A DNA stretch of 64,000 nt from Bimuria novae-zelandiae CBS 107.79 (GCA_010015655.1 ML976661.1:924075-988074); one strand, 5' to 3'; counted from the first letter of the stretch, positions 32,627 to 45,699 are shown. A program made the numbers and translations. The notes: a model not told the origin generated them from the sequence alone.

Positions 32627-33069
32627 ATGTCCTCCACCGACGAATCTACCGAAGACGTACGCCAGCTCCCCTCTCCATTCCCAAATACCTTACACTAACC
32701 CTTCCTCTTCTCCAGCGTCTCAAATCCGCCCTCTGGTACACAATCGGCCACTTCGTCGACACCTCCTCCACCACCGAATCCTTTAACGCGACGCCGCAAT
32801 TCATCGGCGCCCTCACCGAGCTCGTCTACACGCATATTCAGAACTCAGCGCGTGATCTAGAACTCTTCTCCAAACACGCGGGACGCAAGGTTGTTACGGC
32901 GGACGATGTTATGCTGTTGACGAGGCGGAATGAGGCGCTCGAGGGAATTTTGAAGGCGGAGCTGGATCGTATGAGGGCGGAGGAGGGTAGGGGTGAGGAA
33001 GGGCCGAAGAAGCGGGGACGGCCGGCTGCTGCGGCGGGCGCGAAGGGGAAGGGGAAGGGGAAGAAGTAG
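32627..33069 (+). CDS. MHF1: MHF1 / CENP-S histone-fold protein
   Basis: Exon 1 (32627-32656, ten codons) and exon 2 (32716-33069) join over a 59-nt intron gtacgc..tccag with branch actaac, giving 127 residues. The histone fold spans about residues 11-95: LKSALWYTIGHFVDTSS, TPQFIGALTELVYTHIQN, LELFSKHAGRKVVTADDVML, LTRRNEALEGIL. This order and spacing is that of CENP-S/MHF1, which pairs with MHF2/CENP-X at the kinetochore and with the Fanconi-type helicase at stalled forks. The C-terminus is basic (KKRGRPAAAAGAKGKGKGKK), fit for DNA contact. The first exon is too short to be found by simple frame search. Confidence 0.88.
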
Positions 33070-33447
33070 GTGCTGCACGGATGAGAGGAGGTTCGAATGG
33101 TGTTTGGCGTTTATGGGACGGATATACCCAGCACGACATTCCCGGTTATGTGTACGGAGCCGTGGGAGATAAGGGGCTATGAAACAGTGAGTCACCATTC
33201 ACCATTCACCATGGAAGTCGATGATATTGAACAATCTTGATATCGTATTAAGCATTAAGTTAAGGTTCATAAGACATATCCTCTCGTACAACAAGCGATC
33301 CAACCCCAAACTTGACGCGCTCCGTTTCCTGGTATCATTGCGCAACTTCAATATTCATACAGTTCAAATGACAATTCGACACGACTCGACGATCCACATG
33401 CCAACCAATTTCAGAGTCAGCCTCCGCCAACCTAACTCATACTACAT
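33070..33447. other. Convergent intergenic spacer
   Basis: About 380 bp between the ends of MHF1 and the MARVEL gene. No other feature seen. Confidence 0.5.
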
Positions 33448-34296
33448 TTAGTAGTTGGTCGCGGTGTGACCCGCGTTGGGGTAAGAGGTGGGTGGTGGTG
33501 CGTAATTGGTGACAGGAGCGGTGTGATATCCACCAGTGAGCGACTTATTGTGCTCATAGGGGGCATTACCAACAGCAGTTGACTGGGTGTCGTACGAAGG
33601 ACGAACGTCGTGGGCAGCGCCGGTATAGAGAGTTCCAGGGGCAGCGGCGACTTCAGGGTCGCGGATGGTGGAGTCGCGGTTCTTGCGTCCACGGCCGAAG
33701 AAGCCTCGTCGTCCATGGCCAGAAGTGTAGTTGTTGGTAGGGCTGGGTCCGAAGCGCTTCTCCTTCTTGTGGTGGCGCGCGAGGGCGAGCTGGACGAGGG
33801 CGGAAATGAAGAAAAGGACAGCACCCGCAATGGCCACGGCGAAGCAGGCCGTGTTCAACTTGCAGGCAGTACCCAGAGAGACAGCGTACGTGTACTGTTG
33901 CTCGCCGTTCGCGCTGTCGAAGCCTTGCTTGTCACTCGACTGTCCGTTGCCGAGCGGTGTGCGGACGAAGCCCTTGCAGTTGTCGGCGCCATCGCGGGTA
34001 AGGACAGCCATGGCGATGAAGGCACCGCAGAAGAGGAGGTCCAGAACAATAGCGAGGAAAGCGAAGAACGACTTTCCGCCGAGGAAGCATGTGAGAAGGA
34101 CAGCGAAGATGGTGTACAGGACTGCGGCGCCTGACATGCCCTCAACGGCCTTTGCCCATGTGTAGATAGTGAGATCGCGGTCCGCGAGAGTCGCGAGGAA
34201 GTAGCTGTAGATGCCGAGGATTATGCCAGCGCAGCAGAACTCGATGGCATAGAGGATGGTCTGGAACAGCTTGAGAGCTGCACCGCCGAATGCCAT
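33448..34296 (-). CDS. MARVEL-domain tetraspan membrane protein
   Basis: A single-exon frame of 282 residues. Four hydrophobic segments lie at about 9-35 (LYAIEFCCAGIILGIYSYFLA), 52-72, 76-100 (FFAFLAIVLDLLFCGAFIAMAVL) and 145-172 (CFAVAIAGAVLFFISALVQLAL), the MARVEL pattern of a four-helix bundle. The loop before the fourth helix contains two Cys (DNCKGF, ACKLNTAC). The cytosolic tail is Gly/Tyr/Pro-rich (GHGRRGFFGRGRKN, then PPPTSYPNAGH). Fungal MARVEL proteins sit in plasma-membrane domains or secretory vesicles. No partner nearby. Start chosen at the ATG that begins directly before helix 1. Confidence 0.85.
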   Translation of the reverse strand: MAFGGAALKLFQTILYAIEFCCAGIILGIYSYFLATLADRDLTIYTWAKAVEGMSGAAVLYTIFAVLLTCFLGGKSFFAFLAIVLDLLFCGAFIAMAVLTRDGADNCKGFVRTPLGNGQSSDKQGFDSANGEQQYTYAVSLGTACKLNTACFAVAIAGAVLFFISALVQLALARHHKKEKRFGPSPTNNYTSGHGRRGFFGRGRKNRDSTIRDPEVAAAPGTLYTGAAHDVRPSYDTQSTAVGNAPYEHNKSLTGGYHTAPVTNYAPPPTSYPNAGHTATNY

Positions 34297-35630
34297 GATG
34301 GTTGATGGATCAAAGACGTGAAGAAGAGGGTAGGCAAAGATGGGTTAGGAAGTGGAGGATCGTCGCAGGCAGTCGAGATAGAGTGCTGATGTGTGGCATA
34401 GCCAGGCGCAATATATGTCTCCCGTTCGTATGACGCAGCCGTGAACAGATGCGATTCCCTAGTCTTGTGCTGCCTATGTGGGTAGGATCTGCGCGCTCGC
34501 CCCTGCTGTTTGCGCCCATCAACCGACGTCATATGTAAGACCCTGGCCAACAAGCTTCAAGCAACACCAACTTTTTTGCCCGATCATAAACCACTCCTGC
34601 ATGCTCGTACGCCTTTCTTCATCATCCTACCTTGGCCGGCCAATTAGCCAAACTCTGGCCTAGTTGCGCAAGGCTGCTAATGCAAGGATGCGTCACTGTG
34701 AGGGCGAGGCTTCGATCGCTGAGCCACGAGACCTGGTTCAGCATCACGGACCCTGGCGGCCAAATCAAGACCGTGTTGAACGCCAGATGTCCAATAGCGG
34801 CCAAGCCTGCACTTATTGCCCCTGCATCGGATGCAGGAGCGGGAAGGCTTTCGACGAGCGTCACGCTAGCATTTCCCACCTGCGGACCTCTTCCGGAGAG
34901 GCACGCTCAACGAATGGCCAATACATTGTATGTCCTAGGTCAACTTGACAAATTTTGAGCAGTCTGCGATGGTACCGATGGTCATTGAGCGCTTTCCATC
35001 GAGGAATGGCGTCGTAGTCCGTCCCTGGTTGCGCGATAGGCAACAGCCCAACGATACCGCCAGACAGTTTGGAAAACACGTATCGGCTCATAATTCTCCG
35101 GCATGAAGCGCATCTTCAGCTCATTCCCGTAACTTGCCAGCACACCTTGCGAAGCATCCGCATAATCGGTATAGCGATACTCCATGGAGGTACCATGGTC
35201 CTTTCCAGTTATAAGAACCACGCCTGTATTCCCTTCCAGGAATGTTAACGCAGTGATGGAACTCCGCTGTATGTATTTGCAATGAACAACAGCTGTTTGC
35301 GAAAGGCCGCCGAAAACCATGGTCCTTACTACACCTTCTCCTAGCAAAGCATACTCGTGGACCTCACTGCGAAGTGCAGTAGATATCTATGTGTATTCGC
35401 TGTGCAACTCAGGGGCACCAAATCCGAACAGAGAAGGACGGCGCATACGAACGGAACACATCTGATTGGTCCGCACATGCAGTTCTGCCAGTCTGTGTCC
35501 ATGCGAGCATACACACCATGAGCTATTGGGTATCGCCTGAATCTGCTACCTTACTTCCAATCACCAAGCGCCAGAAATCAATCTAGTCCATGCCGATAGA
35601 CCGACAACAAGGTGCTCCATATACATCATC
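34297..35630. other. Intergenic region with doubtful minus-strand frames
   Basis: 1.3 kb between the MARVEL and dehydrogenase genes. Two overlapping minus-strand frames (35347-34982, 121 codons; 35091-34861, 76 codons) might be parts of one small gene, but show no known motif and no clear splice pair. A weak plus-strand frame lies at 34632-34958. I cannot support a gene here. Confidence 0.3.
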
Positions 35631-36934
35631 TCAATCATCGCCTCCGACTTCTACCAGGATTTTGACCTGGTTATCTTTATCGTTGATCAATGTCTTGAAT
35701 CCTTTTTCCTCCACTTCGTCCAACTTGATACGGCTTGTGATCATATCGTGCGGCTTCATTTTTCCGGCCGCAATCGCATCCTGCTCGCTCGTCAGTTACC
35801 ATCCGGGGTAGAGATTTGCTCAAAATCGAATTGTATCGCAAAGGGTTGACTCACAATAACCTCTTGGAAGTCACCAACTTGGAACGTCGCGACGCCCATG
35901 TACCGCCTCTCCTTGAAGGTAAACAGATTCGGCGTGATTGTGCAGGGCTTCTCCCAGATTGCAACATTGACAATGGTTCCTCGAGCGCGGGTCGCCTCTA
36001 CAGCTGAATCCAGTGCAACTTGTACACCAGCGCAGTCGAATACGAGGTGGACGCCCTGTCCATCGCAAAGCTCCCTGCACTTTTTTACTACGTCGTCCTT
36101 TGTAGGGTCGATGATGTGGTGGGCTCCAAATTCCTTCGCAAACTCCTGTCGCTTCTGACTGACCTCCGACACGATGATCTTGTCTGCGCCTCGTGCTTGG
36201 AGTGCGAGCATTACCGCAATACCGATTGGTCCGCCTCCGAGGATGAGGACAGAGTCGCCTTTCTTGAAGGGGCTGATTTTGACGGCGTGCCATCCGACTG
36301 AAAGCGGCTCCACCAGCGCTAAAACTATCAGCGCAGTCCAGTGTCTGGGTTTTATGATCCCTACCTCCTATCTGAAGCGGAACATTCTTCGGAAGTCTAT
36401 ACAGGGTCGAAATTGGTACTACGATATGCTCTGAGAGACCGCCACCCCAACCTTACGTTGTCAGCCATATTCCAGAAATCGGCCTCTAACATACCGCTCA
36501 GCCCTATGAACCCGTTACTCCAACAGCAATTGTGCAGATCCGCGAGACAGGCACCGCATGTGTTATCATAAATGATCGGCTGGACAGAGACACGATCACC
36601 CACTTTCCAGTCTTCGACGCCCTCTCCGACTTCTTCTATGATACCGCTGAATTCATGACCCATTGTCAAAGGCACCGTCTCGCCGGTAATTGGATGTGGG
36701 GTCGTAGGACATAAGCCTGGGCCTCCAAGGTACTCATGTAAATCTATAGTAACTGTAAGTCTCAACTTTGAAAGAGAAACAGAGGGCCTTACCGCTGCCA
36801 CAGATTCCAATCCATGCTGGCCTAATCTTGACCTGTCCTTTCCCTGTCTGCGGCACCGGTATGTCCTCAAACCGCAGATCACGCTGGCCATGGAAGCGCA
36901 CCGCCTTCATCATCTCGCCATTAGCTGTCGCCAT
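35631..36934 (-). CDS. Zinc-dependent (R,R)-butanediol dehydrogenase-like enzyme
   Basis: Five exons (36934-36793, 36743-36495, 36451-36365, 36318-35855, 35780-35631) with introns of 49, 43, 46 and 74 nt, all gt..ag and in consistent phase, give 363 residues. Medium-chain dehydrogenase marks: GICGSDLHEYLGG (Cys45, His50; the first intron splits the Asp codon), MGHEFSGIIEEVG (His77-Glu78), the Cys cluster NTCGACLADLHNCC for structural zinc, GWGGGLSEHIVVP, LVEPLSVGWHAV, and LILGGGPIGIAVMLAL for NAD(H). It ends KTLINDKDNQVKILVEVGGD, as in the butanediol dehydrogenase branch. Likely interconverts acetoin or a related ketone and 2,3-butanediol; other polyols are possible. It is the last intact gene before the retroelement block. 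Confidence 0.9.
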
Positions 36935-37430
36935 CTGCCAGGTTTTTCAGAAGCCGTTGAAGCTGGGAGCGGGGTGAAGATTAAAGATGCAGCACGCAGA
37001 ATGATGGTTGACGCCTCCACATTCACGGAACTGCTGCTTTAAAGCTTCCGCCTCGCCAATCTGGCTACAAAAAGTATTCCACGAGCCTTGTGCGTTTGAC
37101 ACTTGATCAACGCGAGACAGGAGCGCCTGGTAAAGGAAGCCCGTTGCGCTTACGGGTAGCCCAATCCGGCAGGCCGAATGATGAGCCAGGAGCTACCCCG
37201 CAAAACGCGGGGTAGACTTGCCCGGCAGGGAGCTCAAGGCTATGAGGGCTCACGACAGACGTAGATGGTGCGTTGTGTCACTACCTCGTGTAACGTGTTT
37301 TACCAGTGAGCGGCGCACACCAGTCAGCTGCGCACCCCACCAAAATCCCGACGCGTCTTCTCACAACTCTCGCGATGCCGCTCACCTAGCGCGCCTAGCA
37401 GGCTTAAAAAGAGGGCAGGCTTGCTCTTAA
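36935..37430. other. Gene-free flank up to AT-rich block 2
   Basis: Promoter side of the dehydrogenase gene, then normal-composition DNA ending sharply near 37430, where AT-rich sequence starts. Short frames only. Confidence 0.5.
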
Positions 37431-38089
37431 AGTATGCCTTTTAAATAAAATAAATTTTAAGCTATTAAGGGCTATAGCTATATATAGCGACTTAGTAATA
37501 AGTCTTTACTAACGTGTTAATAGTATCCTCCTATAAGTTATACCCTATAAAAAAGTAGTCTCTAGTAGATTAGATCTTAGATCTTACCTAACGTAGATTT
37601 CTACTTTAAATTATAAATTTATAATAAATAGTAAATAATTTATTTACTATACGTGGCTAAGAGCCCCCTGTGTTACAATGTTATGAGGCTCTCACACCTT
37701 GTTCCGATCCGGGTTAGGGCGGTAAGGTATCGTGGTGCTTCACGGATTATTTAGTAGTACAAGTTAATGCGACACTTAGCGCGGCTAGACAATCTAATCT
37801 TATAATAAATAAGATAACTATTAGTTTGTATAGGAGAACGTACTCGCATAGAAGATATATAAGTTAACTACGAGGAAGGAAACAACAATAGGAAAGTCGC
37901 CACACTATATACTAGCCTATTCCTTCTTCGTAGTCCCGCTAAGGCCCTGTAGTCCCAGGGACTACGGTAGTCCTATAGGACTTCCCTTTATGCGGGACTT
38001 CGTCACGTAACTGCTGACTAAGCTGCCCCGCGCCCCGTTAGGTCCCGTTAACTCTGCTACTTCGTTAACAATTACTCTCTTGGCGTAAT
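37430..38089. repeat. AT-rich RIP-type sequence with GC-rich repeat patch
   Basis: TA-rich decayed sequence surrounding a less mutated patch at about 37660-38070 that starts tgttacaatg and ends cgttaaca, LTR-like ends, and includes a self-complementary stretch around agtcccgctaaggccctgta (37931) with gtagtccc/gggactac pairs. No target duplication flanks it, so an LTR call is only tentative. Confidence 0.5.
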
Positions 38090-38514
38090 TGTTAAGATCC
38101 CAAAGAGATAGCTAATCCCTAAGGGGCTAAGGTTGGTTCTCGGGCAGGAATACTAGTAGGACAAGAGAGGGTGGTAGTGATAGCTTGCGCGTGTCACTGG
38201 GGGCGTTAGTATCGAAGGTGTGTACAGCACAATCAAATTAACAAGGTTACTTACTCAGATCCAAACGATAGATTAATAAACAGGTTAAACACAAGTAGAA
38301 GAGACTCCTCCTTGCGTTCCTATATACTTCTCCTGCTCGACATGCTCGAAGCGAGCATAGCGAGCAGATGTCTTGGCTCCTGCGTCTGCTCGACTTGCTC
38401 GAGTCGAGCACGTCGAGCAGTCACGTGACCTCCTGGTACTGCGCCTTCATTGGTCACCTGTAGACCATAGGCGTCCTGGAGCCTAGCCAAGTGTCTGTAA
38501 GATTGGATCTTAAC
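38090..38514 (-). mobile_element. LTR of a Ty3/gypsy element in reverse orientation
   Basis: 425 bp with inverted ends TGTTAAGATCC and GGATCTTAACA. Its left part (gctaatccctaaggggctaa, ggttctcgggcagg) is the reverse complement of the end of the LTRs at 39987 and 46248, so it is a related LTR in the opposite direction. It contains the same family of CTCGAGTCGAGCA words and CACGTG. The flanking 5-mers (gtaat, cgtgt) do not match, so it is not a clean solo LTR; it fits as the 3' LTR of the decayed minus-strand element to its right. Confidence 0.75.
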
Positions 38515-38780
38515 ACGTGTTTAGAGAGAGAAGCATAAGAAGCGTCTAAAGCAACTTTAAGGCAAAAGAGCGTTAAGCCCTTGCTACTCTAGATACTACG
38601 CGTCTCGAGTGTGAGTTGGCTAAGGCTAAAGAGAAGGAGTACGACTATGCTTAACACGACCTCCACGTTGCCGATGCGATAGAGCTCCTAGAGAAATAGA
38701 ACGAGGATCTAAAGGGTACGACCGCCCTTAATATCCACGAACTATCGCAACTCGCACCTCTAAGGGCTAACGTAAGCTAG
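38515..38780 (+). pseudogene. Relic coiled-coil frame antisense to the minus-strand retroelement
   Basis: Directly beside the reversed LTR a plus-strand frame with a few TAA/TAG stops reads ERALATLDTTRLECELAKAK and later ADAIELLEK, charged and helical. Stops sit at Gln-like codons. The complete chromovirus carries an antisense frame in the equivalent place, before its 3' LTR. Confidence 0.45.
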
Positions 38781-39986
38781 TTATGGGCTAATCTTTTTTT
38801 ATTTAACTTTAATTTTTTAATCTTTTAATATTTCCTCTTTTCTAGCTAATTTTCCGCCTAAGGGTATTATTAGTAGTAATCTATTACTAATTCCTTAAAG
38901 TTTCTAGTTTATATTTTCATTTTTAAGTATTATATCGTTCTGGCTATCCTTTCTACTTAATTAAGTATTTAGGCCAATCCTATTTTATCTTTAGGTTCTT
39001 AATTTCTTTAATCTTTTACTTATTATCTTCTAAATTTAACTAGGTTTTAACTAGAGCGTCTAGAGGTGCTAGTTTTAAAAGTAATTTATAAAATCTAGGA
39101 TATAGTTATAACAGGTCCCTTAGTTTCTTGTACCTCGAAAGGGCCTAGTTAGAAGTAATTTAGTTTTCTACTAAGTTATTTTATTCTTAGATTTTCTTAT
39201 AATAGGAAAACATTATTCCTTTTTTTAAATATTAGTTTCTTAATTCTTTACTTGTTAGCATTCTTAGATGCTATAAGAGCTTTTTAGGTAATTTATTTTT
39301 ATAGGACTTTGTAAAGTTCCTTTATTTTTTAGGCCTTATCTTAGGCTTTTATAGAAATACTTTTTACATCTTTTAGATTTTAATAAGTAATTAGCTTATA
39401 TCTATAGTTTATATAATGTTGGGACTATTGTATCGCACCTAATCTTGCACTATTTTATGCTAGTTAGACTATTAGTAGTAACTCTATTTAGTTATTTTAT
39501 TGCTTTTTAACGTAGAATTATAGGTACTATTCTAAGATTTAATTCGTACGTTCTGTTTATCTACTAGTCTAGGGGTAGAAACTTATTATAAGTTTTCTAT
39601 TAATACCTAGAGCTGCTATAAAAGTATTCTAGTATTTAGACGTAAAAGCTTATCTCTATTTATAATAAATTCCGTTAGTAGTTCGTATTCTACGAACACT
39701 GTATTATCTATCTTATAAGCTAGTTCTTTTACTATTATAGAGTCTTTTATAGGTCTAAATTTAGCTATCTTTATTAAATAGTCTACTATTATTATAATAG
39801 TATCGTATATCTATTTTGTTCCTAGCTATAATAACTTCTAGAGTCTTACTATAAAGTCTATTATTATACTTTACTAGGGCTATTTGGCTACTTATAATAG
39901 TTATAATAGTTTATAAGACTTATATCTCCTTAGCTTATTCTTGTGGCATGCCAAATAGTTACTTATAACTTTAATTACTATCTACA
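38780..39986 (-). pseudogene. Integrase/C-terminal pol relic of older Ty3/gypsy element, left part
   Basis: Heavily AT-rich. On the minus strand near 39600-39530 it reads FYP-stop-TS-R-stop-TERT, matching the integrase signature YPQTDGQTERTN with RIP-type stops, and near 39200-39100 it reads LGPFEVQETKGPVI, the integrase C-terminal region. The sequence is cut at 39986 by the insertion of the plus-strand element and resumes at 46675. Confidence 0.65.
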
Positions 39987-40408
39987 TGTTAGGATCTGTA
40001 TTTAGCACCACCAGGCTAACATTCTGAGACGGCCAAGGTCTTATGGGAGCCAATGGTGGCACAGCAATGGGCAAGTCACGTGACTGCTCGAAGCGCTCGA
40101 AGCGAGCAAGTCGAGCAGGTGCATAAGGCCAAGGCTGTGCTCGCTCTGCTCGAGTCGAGCAAGTCGAGCATGCTAAGTATATAGGAACATGAGGATGGAC
40201 TCTTCCACCTTGTGTTCAACCTGTTTATCAATCTATCGTTTGGATCTGAATAAGCAACTTTGTTAATTTAATTATGCTATACATACCTTTGATACTAACG
40301 CCCCTTTAATACGCGTAAGCTATTAAGACCCCTTATCCTATTGCTATTACTCCTGCCCGAGAACTAACCTTAGCCCCTTAGGGATTAGCTACCCTATTAG
40401 ACTTAATA
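39987..40408 (+). repeat. 5' LTR of the chromovirus
   Basis: 422 bp, about 95 percent like the right LTR by eye; most differences are C/T or G/A. It carries clustered GTCGAGCA and CTCGAG words, a CACGTG core (gtcacgtgac) and a tatataggaac promoter-like word. Confidence 0.9.
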
Positions 40409-40429
40409 TCTTAAACACCCTTAATATAA

Positions 40430-43400
40430 GCGGATACGATAACCTTTCTAACACGCTAATAGGCACCCCTAAGGATAGTATTACGACTATTAAGGGAGGT
40501 ACCTTTAGTAAACCTAACTTCTTTTATAGAGACTATAAGTAAACGGAACTTTGGATCTTGCAACTTAACTTATACTTCTATAGAATAAAGAACAAGGACT
40601 AGGATAACGCTAACAAGACCATATTTACTATAACCTTTATAAAAGGAAATGCTTTGAAATAGATTTAACTTTATCTTAACTAATATCTAGCTGGAGACAA
40701 CAATACCGATGACGTAACTAACTAGATTATAGAAGACTACAACAAGTTCTGCAAGAAAGTTAAACAGTACTTTAGAGTTATAAACTAAGAAGCTATTGCC
40801 GAGCGAGCTATCTAAAGCTTTAGATAGGTACGCTCTGCAGCAGAATACAACTCTAAATTCTATAAGTATATAGACTAAATTAACTAAAACGACGCTACCC
40901 TTATAACAATGTATTATAAAGGACTAAAGAGGACCATGCGCGAGGAACTCCTACGCACTAAAGCCAAGATTAATATATTAGAAGAACTATCTAAGGAAGC
41001 AATACGAATTGACGAAGCATGGTACGAGCTAGAACGCGACCTACGCTGGAACTAATCCTAAAAATATATAGGACTGCCCGCAAAGACTAACTACTAACTA
41101 AGGTAGTAATAAGATAACTATAGACCGCAACCTATAGAAGGAATCTACTACGGATAGCTTAACATTATAATTAGAAAGAAAGGAAGAGGAACAGGCTCTT
41201 ACTAGCTAAAAGATAATAAGCGCATCTTAGATAGAACCTAACGCTAGGGAACCAAGACACGCACTTACTTTATATATAATAAACTAGGTTACATTGCTAG
41301 GAACTGCAGATCTAAGAATAAGGTTATTAGGCAGTTAAACATACTATCCGTCGACAAAGAAGAAACCACCAACGAAGAATAGCAGGTAATAGACGCTATT
41401 AAGCAGATTAATATCCATAATAAAGAATTAGAATAATTAGAATTACTTAACTTACGACTCTACGAGGATGCACACGAAAGTTTGGATAATAAAGGAAAGG
41501 AGAAGGAACTAATACCTTAATCTCTTACACCTTACCCTAGCTAGAGCAAACCTATTACTAGTAAGACGACGAATATTTTTGACTTCTTAGAAAAACACTA
41601 ACTAAGGGAAGGAGATTTTAGGTTTATAGTAATAGAACGACAAGACTACGCAAAAGCATTTTTTTACGCTTACTAACCTAACCTAGTTAGTAAAGCGACA
41701 CGAGAAATGGCGGACCACCGCTACGCCTACGAAGACCCTAAGAAGAAATACCTAAATAAAAGCCTAAACTATAAACTATAGTACGACCTAGACTATCGTA
41801 ATCCTACGCATAAGACTATACGATAGACCCTTTGCGGAGAAGACTAATGTACTATTTATTACCAAGCTAAGGAATACAGTTACTTTCCCCGAACATATCG
41901 ACGATATAGATAGGAGTGGTTTAACTACCCTATCGCCTATTATAACGTTCACCTTTAGGACAAGCGCAAAACGCGATACTTTCTACACTTTAACTAAGCG
42001 CTAAACTAAGCAATATTGCTACTAGTTAATAGAAAATACGCATCTAATAAGTGGCAAACATGCTTACACCCCGATTATAAGGAACACAAAAAGTAAAAAG
42101 AAAAGCATGGGTTTAATTACATACCGAAAGGGACTACGACCCTTAGAATTGAAATAGTACAAAAGGAAGAAAACGATAAAGCTCTCTTAGAAAAGGCCTA
42201 GCAGCAGCCTCAGGAGAAGAAGAAGGAAGGACACCTTAATCCTACAAAGCCACCTATAGATAAGATGTCTTTTTTAGACCTAGGCTCAGGAGGGAAGACG
42301 CCTTTAGAGAGCTAAATGCTATTAATAGTTAAGTACTAATCAAGCTACCAGTTTAGCTTAAAAGAACATAGATAAAGGCCATGCTAGATTTAGGAGCATA
42401 ACAAAGCTATATCTCGCGAAAGGTACTTAATAGAGCAGGACTCTATAAGCGTTAGAAGGTAGAAGCTTATGTTATCTATGTCACGAATAGACACCTAATG
42501 CCAGGCATGCCACAAGTTAAATACGAGGTCGAGACGACACTCAAGATCCATGGACACCAGGAAACGATTACCCTTAATATCCTTAAGGAAGCTGGTCACG
42601 ATGTGATATTAAGACTAACCTAGTTTAGAAAGCACAACCCTACGATCGATTAAGAACGATAAACGCTATCCTTTAAGCGCTATAACTATGCATCGCAAGC
42701 AAAGCCTACGCATTAGCAGAGTTTAATAGTAGATAAGAGAGCTATTAACACTATAGTCTCGAAATTAAAAATCGAGAACAGATTAACCTTGGCAAACGCT
42801 GGTAGGAACCACTAGGTTATAGAGCGCGAGACAGTGGATGAGCCAATTCCTGCGAAGGAAAGAGAGCAACGCACAACCCACGTTATCCCTAAATAGTTTA
42901 TAGAATAGAGCCATCTGTTTCGAGAAGAGGAAGGAAAAGCAAATCTACCTAAGCACCAACCCTAAGATTATACAATTAACCTAGAAGAAGGGAAGACGCC
43001 ACCCTTTAGACTACTATACATAAAATTAGGCAAAGAACTCCAATAAGAAAAAGAATTTATTAAGACAAACCTAGCGAAAGGATACATATAACTATTAACG
43101 TCACCAGCGGCAAGCCTATTCATGTTTGTACCTAAGAAGAGCGGCGAACCAAGGCCCTGCGTAGACTATTAAAAACTTAATAATATAACAATCAAGAATC
43201 GCTATCCACTACCAAATATCATAAAACTACGAGACAGGCTAGCACAGGCAAAGGTATTCACCTCGCTAGACCTACGCGATAGATACTACCTTATCTAGAT
43301 TAAGGAAGGTAAAGAATAGAAGACAGCATTTAGGTCTTAATATAGACTATTTAAGTACACTATTATACTATTTAGACTCACGAACGCGCTAGCAACATTT

Positions 43401-45660
43401 TAAGCGCTTATTAATAATATACTCTAATATTACCTAGATATCTTCGTTATCGCATACATGGACGACATCCTAATCTACTTAGACAACCTTAACGACCATA
43501 TGGAACATGTCAAGATGGTACTTAGAAAACTTAACAACTTATACTTATAGCTTAAACTGGAAAAATGCAAGTTCTTCTAGACAGAACTTAAATTCCTAGG
43601 ACATGTTATTAACATAAAAGGAATTAAGGTAAGCCCTGACAAAATCGAATGCGTTAAGAACTGGCCACAACTAAAAATAGCGAAGAATATCTAAGAATTC
43701 TTAGGATTCTGTGGATTTAATTAACAATTTATCTAAGATTACGCAAAGATCACAATACCCCTTATAAACCTTACTAGGAAGGATACACCCTTCGAATAGA
43801 CAATAGAATGCAAAGAAGCATTTCAGACACTACGCAAAGCATGTATTAAACCACTAGTACTTGTATACTTCTAGGACGGAAAACCAATAAAGATCGAGAC
43901 AAACGCAAGCGATTTGGCACTAGGAGCATGCGCTAAATAAGAGAAGAACGGATATTAGCACCTAATCGCTTACTACTTATGCAAACTCAATAATGAAGAA
44001 TCACGATACGATATACACGACAAGGAACTATATATAATTATTAAAGCACTAAAGCATTAGAGGATCTACGCACATAGCTACTCAGACCTTATAATCTTTA
44101 TAGACCACAAGAATTTTCTTAGATTTATAATAACTAAAGAATTAACACCTCGACAAGCGAGATAGGCAGAGACTTTAGGACAATATAAGTTTAAAATTAT
44201 GTACACTCCAGGCAGAGAAAACGGACAAGCAGACGCCTTAAGCAGACACAGTAACCTCGCAAAAGATAAGATTAAAACCTACTTAGCAATTCTAAAACAG
44301 AACGATGATGGATTATTAGGACTAACTATAGAACTTAACCAACTCCTTATAGCAACACGAGAAGTACCCAAGGACTAATAGACGGAAATTATACGGCAAT
44401 ACCACGATAACCCTGTGTACGGACACCCAGGCATTACTAAGATAATAGAACTTATCTAACGGAACTATAGCTTTAAAGGAATTAAGGAAGCAGTAACCGA
44501 ATACATCCGTAAATGCATAGACTACCAACGCAATAAATACGCAATATATCGCAAATATAGAGAAATGCAAGCTATCTAAATACCAACAGCACCATAGGAA
44601 GATATCGCTATAGACTTTATAACAGGACTACCCAAGTCAAAAGATCCAGCAACAGGAGTAAGCTACAACTCTATATTAGTAATCGTATGCAGATTCACCA
44701 AATACGTAGAACTACTACTATGTTAGAAAACGACTACGGCCAAGGAACTCGCATTCCTTATCCTAGATTAACTTATACAACACCACGGCATACTAAAGAC
44801 GATTATTAGCGATTAAGACAAACTCTTCACATTAAACTACTGGACAACGCTTATGGCGCTTATTGGAACGAAACGGAAGCTATTAATAGCCTACTATCCA
44901 CAGACAGACGGACAAACAGAACGTACGAATTAGATAATTGAAACGTACCTACGCATCTATTGCAATAACCAGAAGAATAACTAGATTTCCTTATTACTAA
45001 TGGCACAACTGGCATACAACAACAAGATATTAGTGGCAACAGGACATACACCATTCTATGTAAACCACGAAAGACATCTACATCTCTTTAACCAAGCACT
45101 TCCTACGACTATCAGAATAAAAGAAGCCATTAATTTGGCAGAAACAATAAAGAGGACACACGAACAACTCCGAGAAAACCTTAAGAAAGCTTAATAGCAA
45201 GCAATTTCTTATATAAATTAAAAATAAAAAACGGCACCTTAGCTAAAGAAGGGGGATAAAGCATATCTACTTATAAAGAATCTTTGGACCCAGAAAAAGA
45301 AACACAAGAAACTAGACCATGTTAAAATTAGACTATTTTTCATTTCCGAACAAGTATCACCGGTTAACTACTAATTGGAATTACCACCAGACGCCAAGAT
45401 ACACCCGGTATTCTATATAGACTAATTAGAACCCGCCGACCTAGAGACACTAGTCAAGACCACCTTCTATCACCAGCCAGAGGAAGAAAACGAATTCGAA
45501 GCTAAATAAATACTACAACACACGGATTAACCACGAACGTATCTTATTAAATAGAAGGGATACCTATATAGCAAGAATACATAGGAACCTAAAGAAAACT
45601 TAGCAAACTGTAAATAATTACTCTACTAGTACTACAGGAATATACCTAAGAGCCGCTCGC
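40430..45660 (+). pseudogene. gag-pol relic: gag, protease, RT, RNase H, integrase, chromodomain
   Basis: Frames are broken mainly by TAA/TAG in place of Gln or Trp codons. Visible in order: a zinc-knuckle remnant near 41290 (LGYIARNCRSK, with the first Cys lost to RIP-type changes); a protease-like LDLGA with YISRKVLNRAG near 42390; RT with VPKKSGEPRPCVDY (43130) and the catalytic AYMDDILIY (43450); RNase H with ETNASDLALGA (43890) and TPGRENGQADALSRH (44210); integrase with YGHPGITKI (44415), AIDFITGLPKSKD (44610) and AYYPQTDGQTERTN (44890); and a chromodomain near 45500-45620 reading RTYLIK-stop-KGYLYSKNT-stop-EPKENLANC. RT active-site residues survive, but the element is dead. Confidence 0.85.
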
Positions 45661-45699
45661 GATTGTAGGCAAGGTACTAGAGTAATTATCTAATAACCC

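Noticed and set aside
34632..34958. Plus-strand 108-codon frame
   Set aside because: No start context, no motif, and composition like intergenic DNA.
37671..38070. Possible 400-bp LTR (tgttacaatg..cgttaaca)
   Set aside because: Ends look LTR-like, but no target duplication and no second copy are visible; kept only as a note in the AT-rich block.
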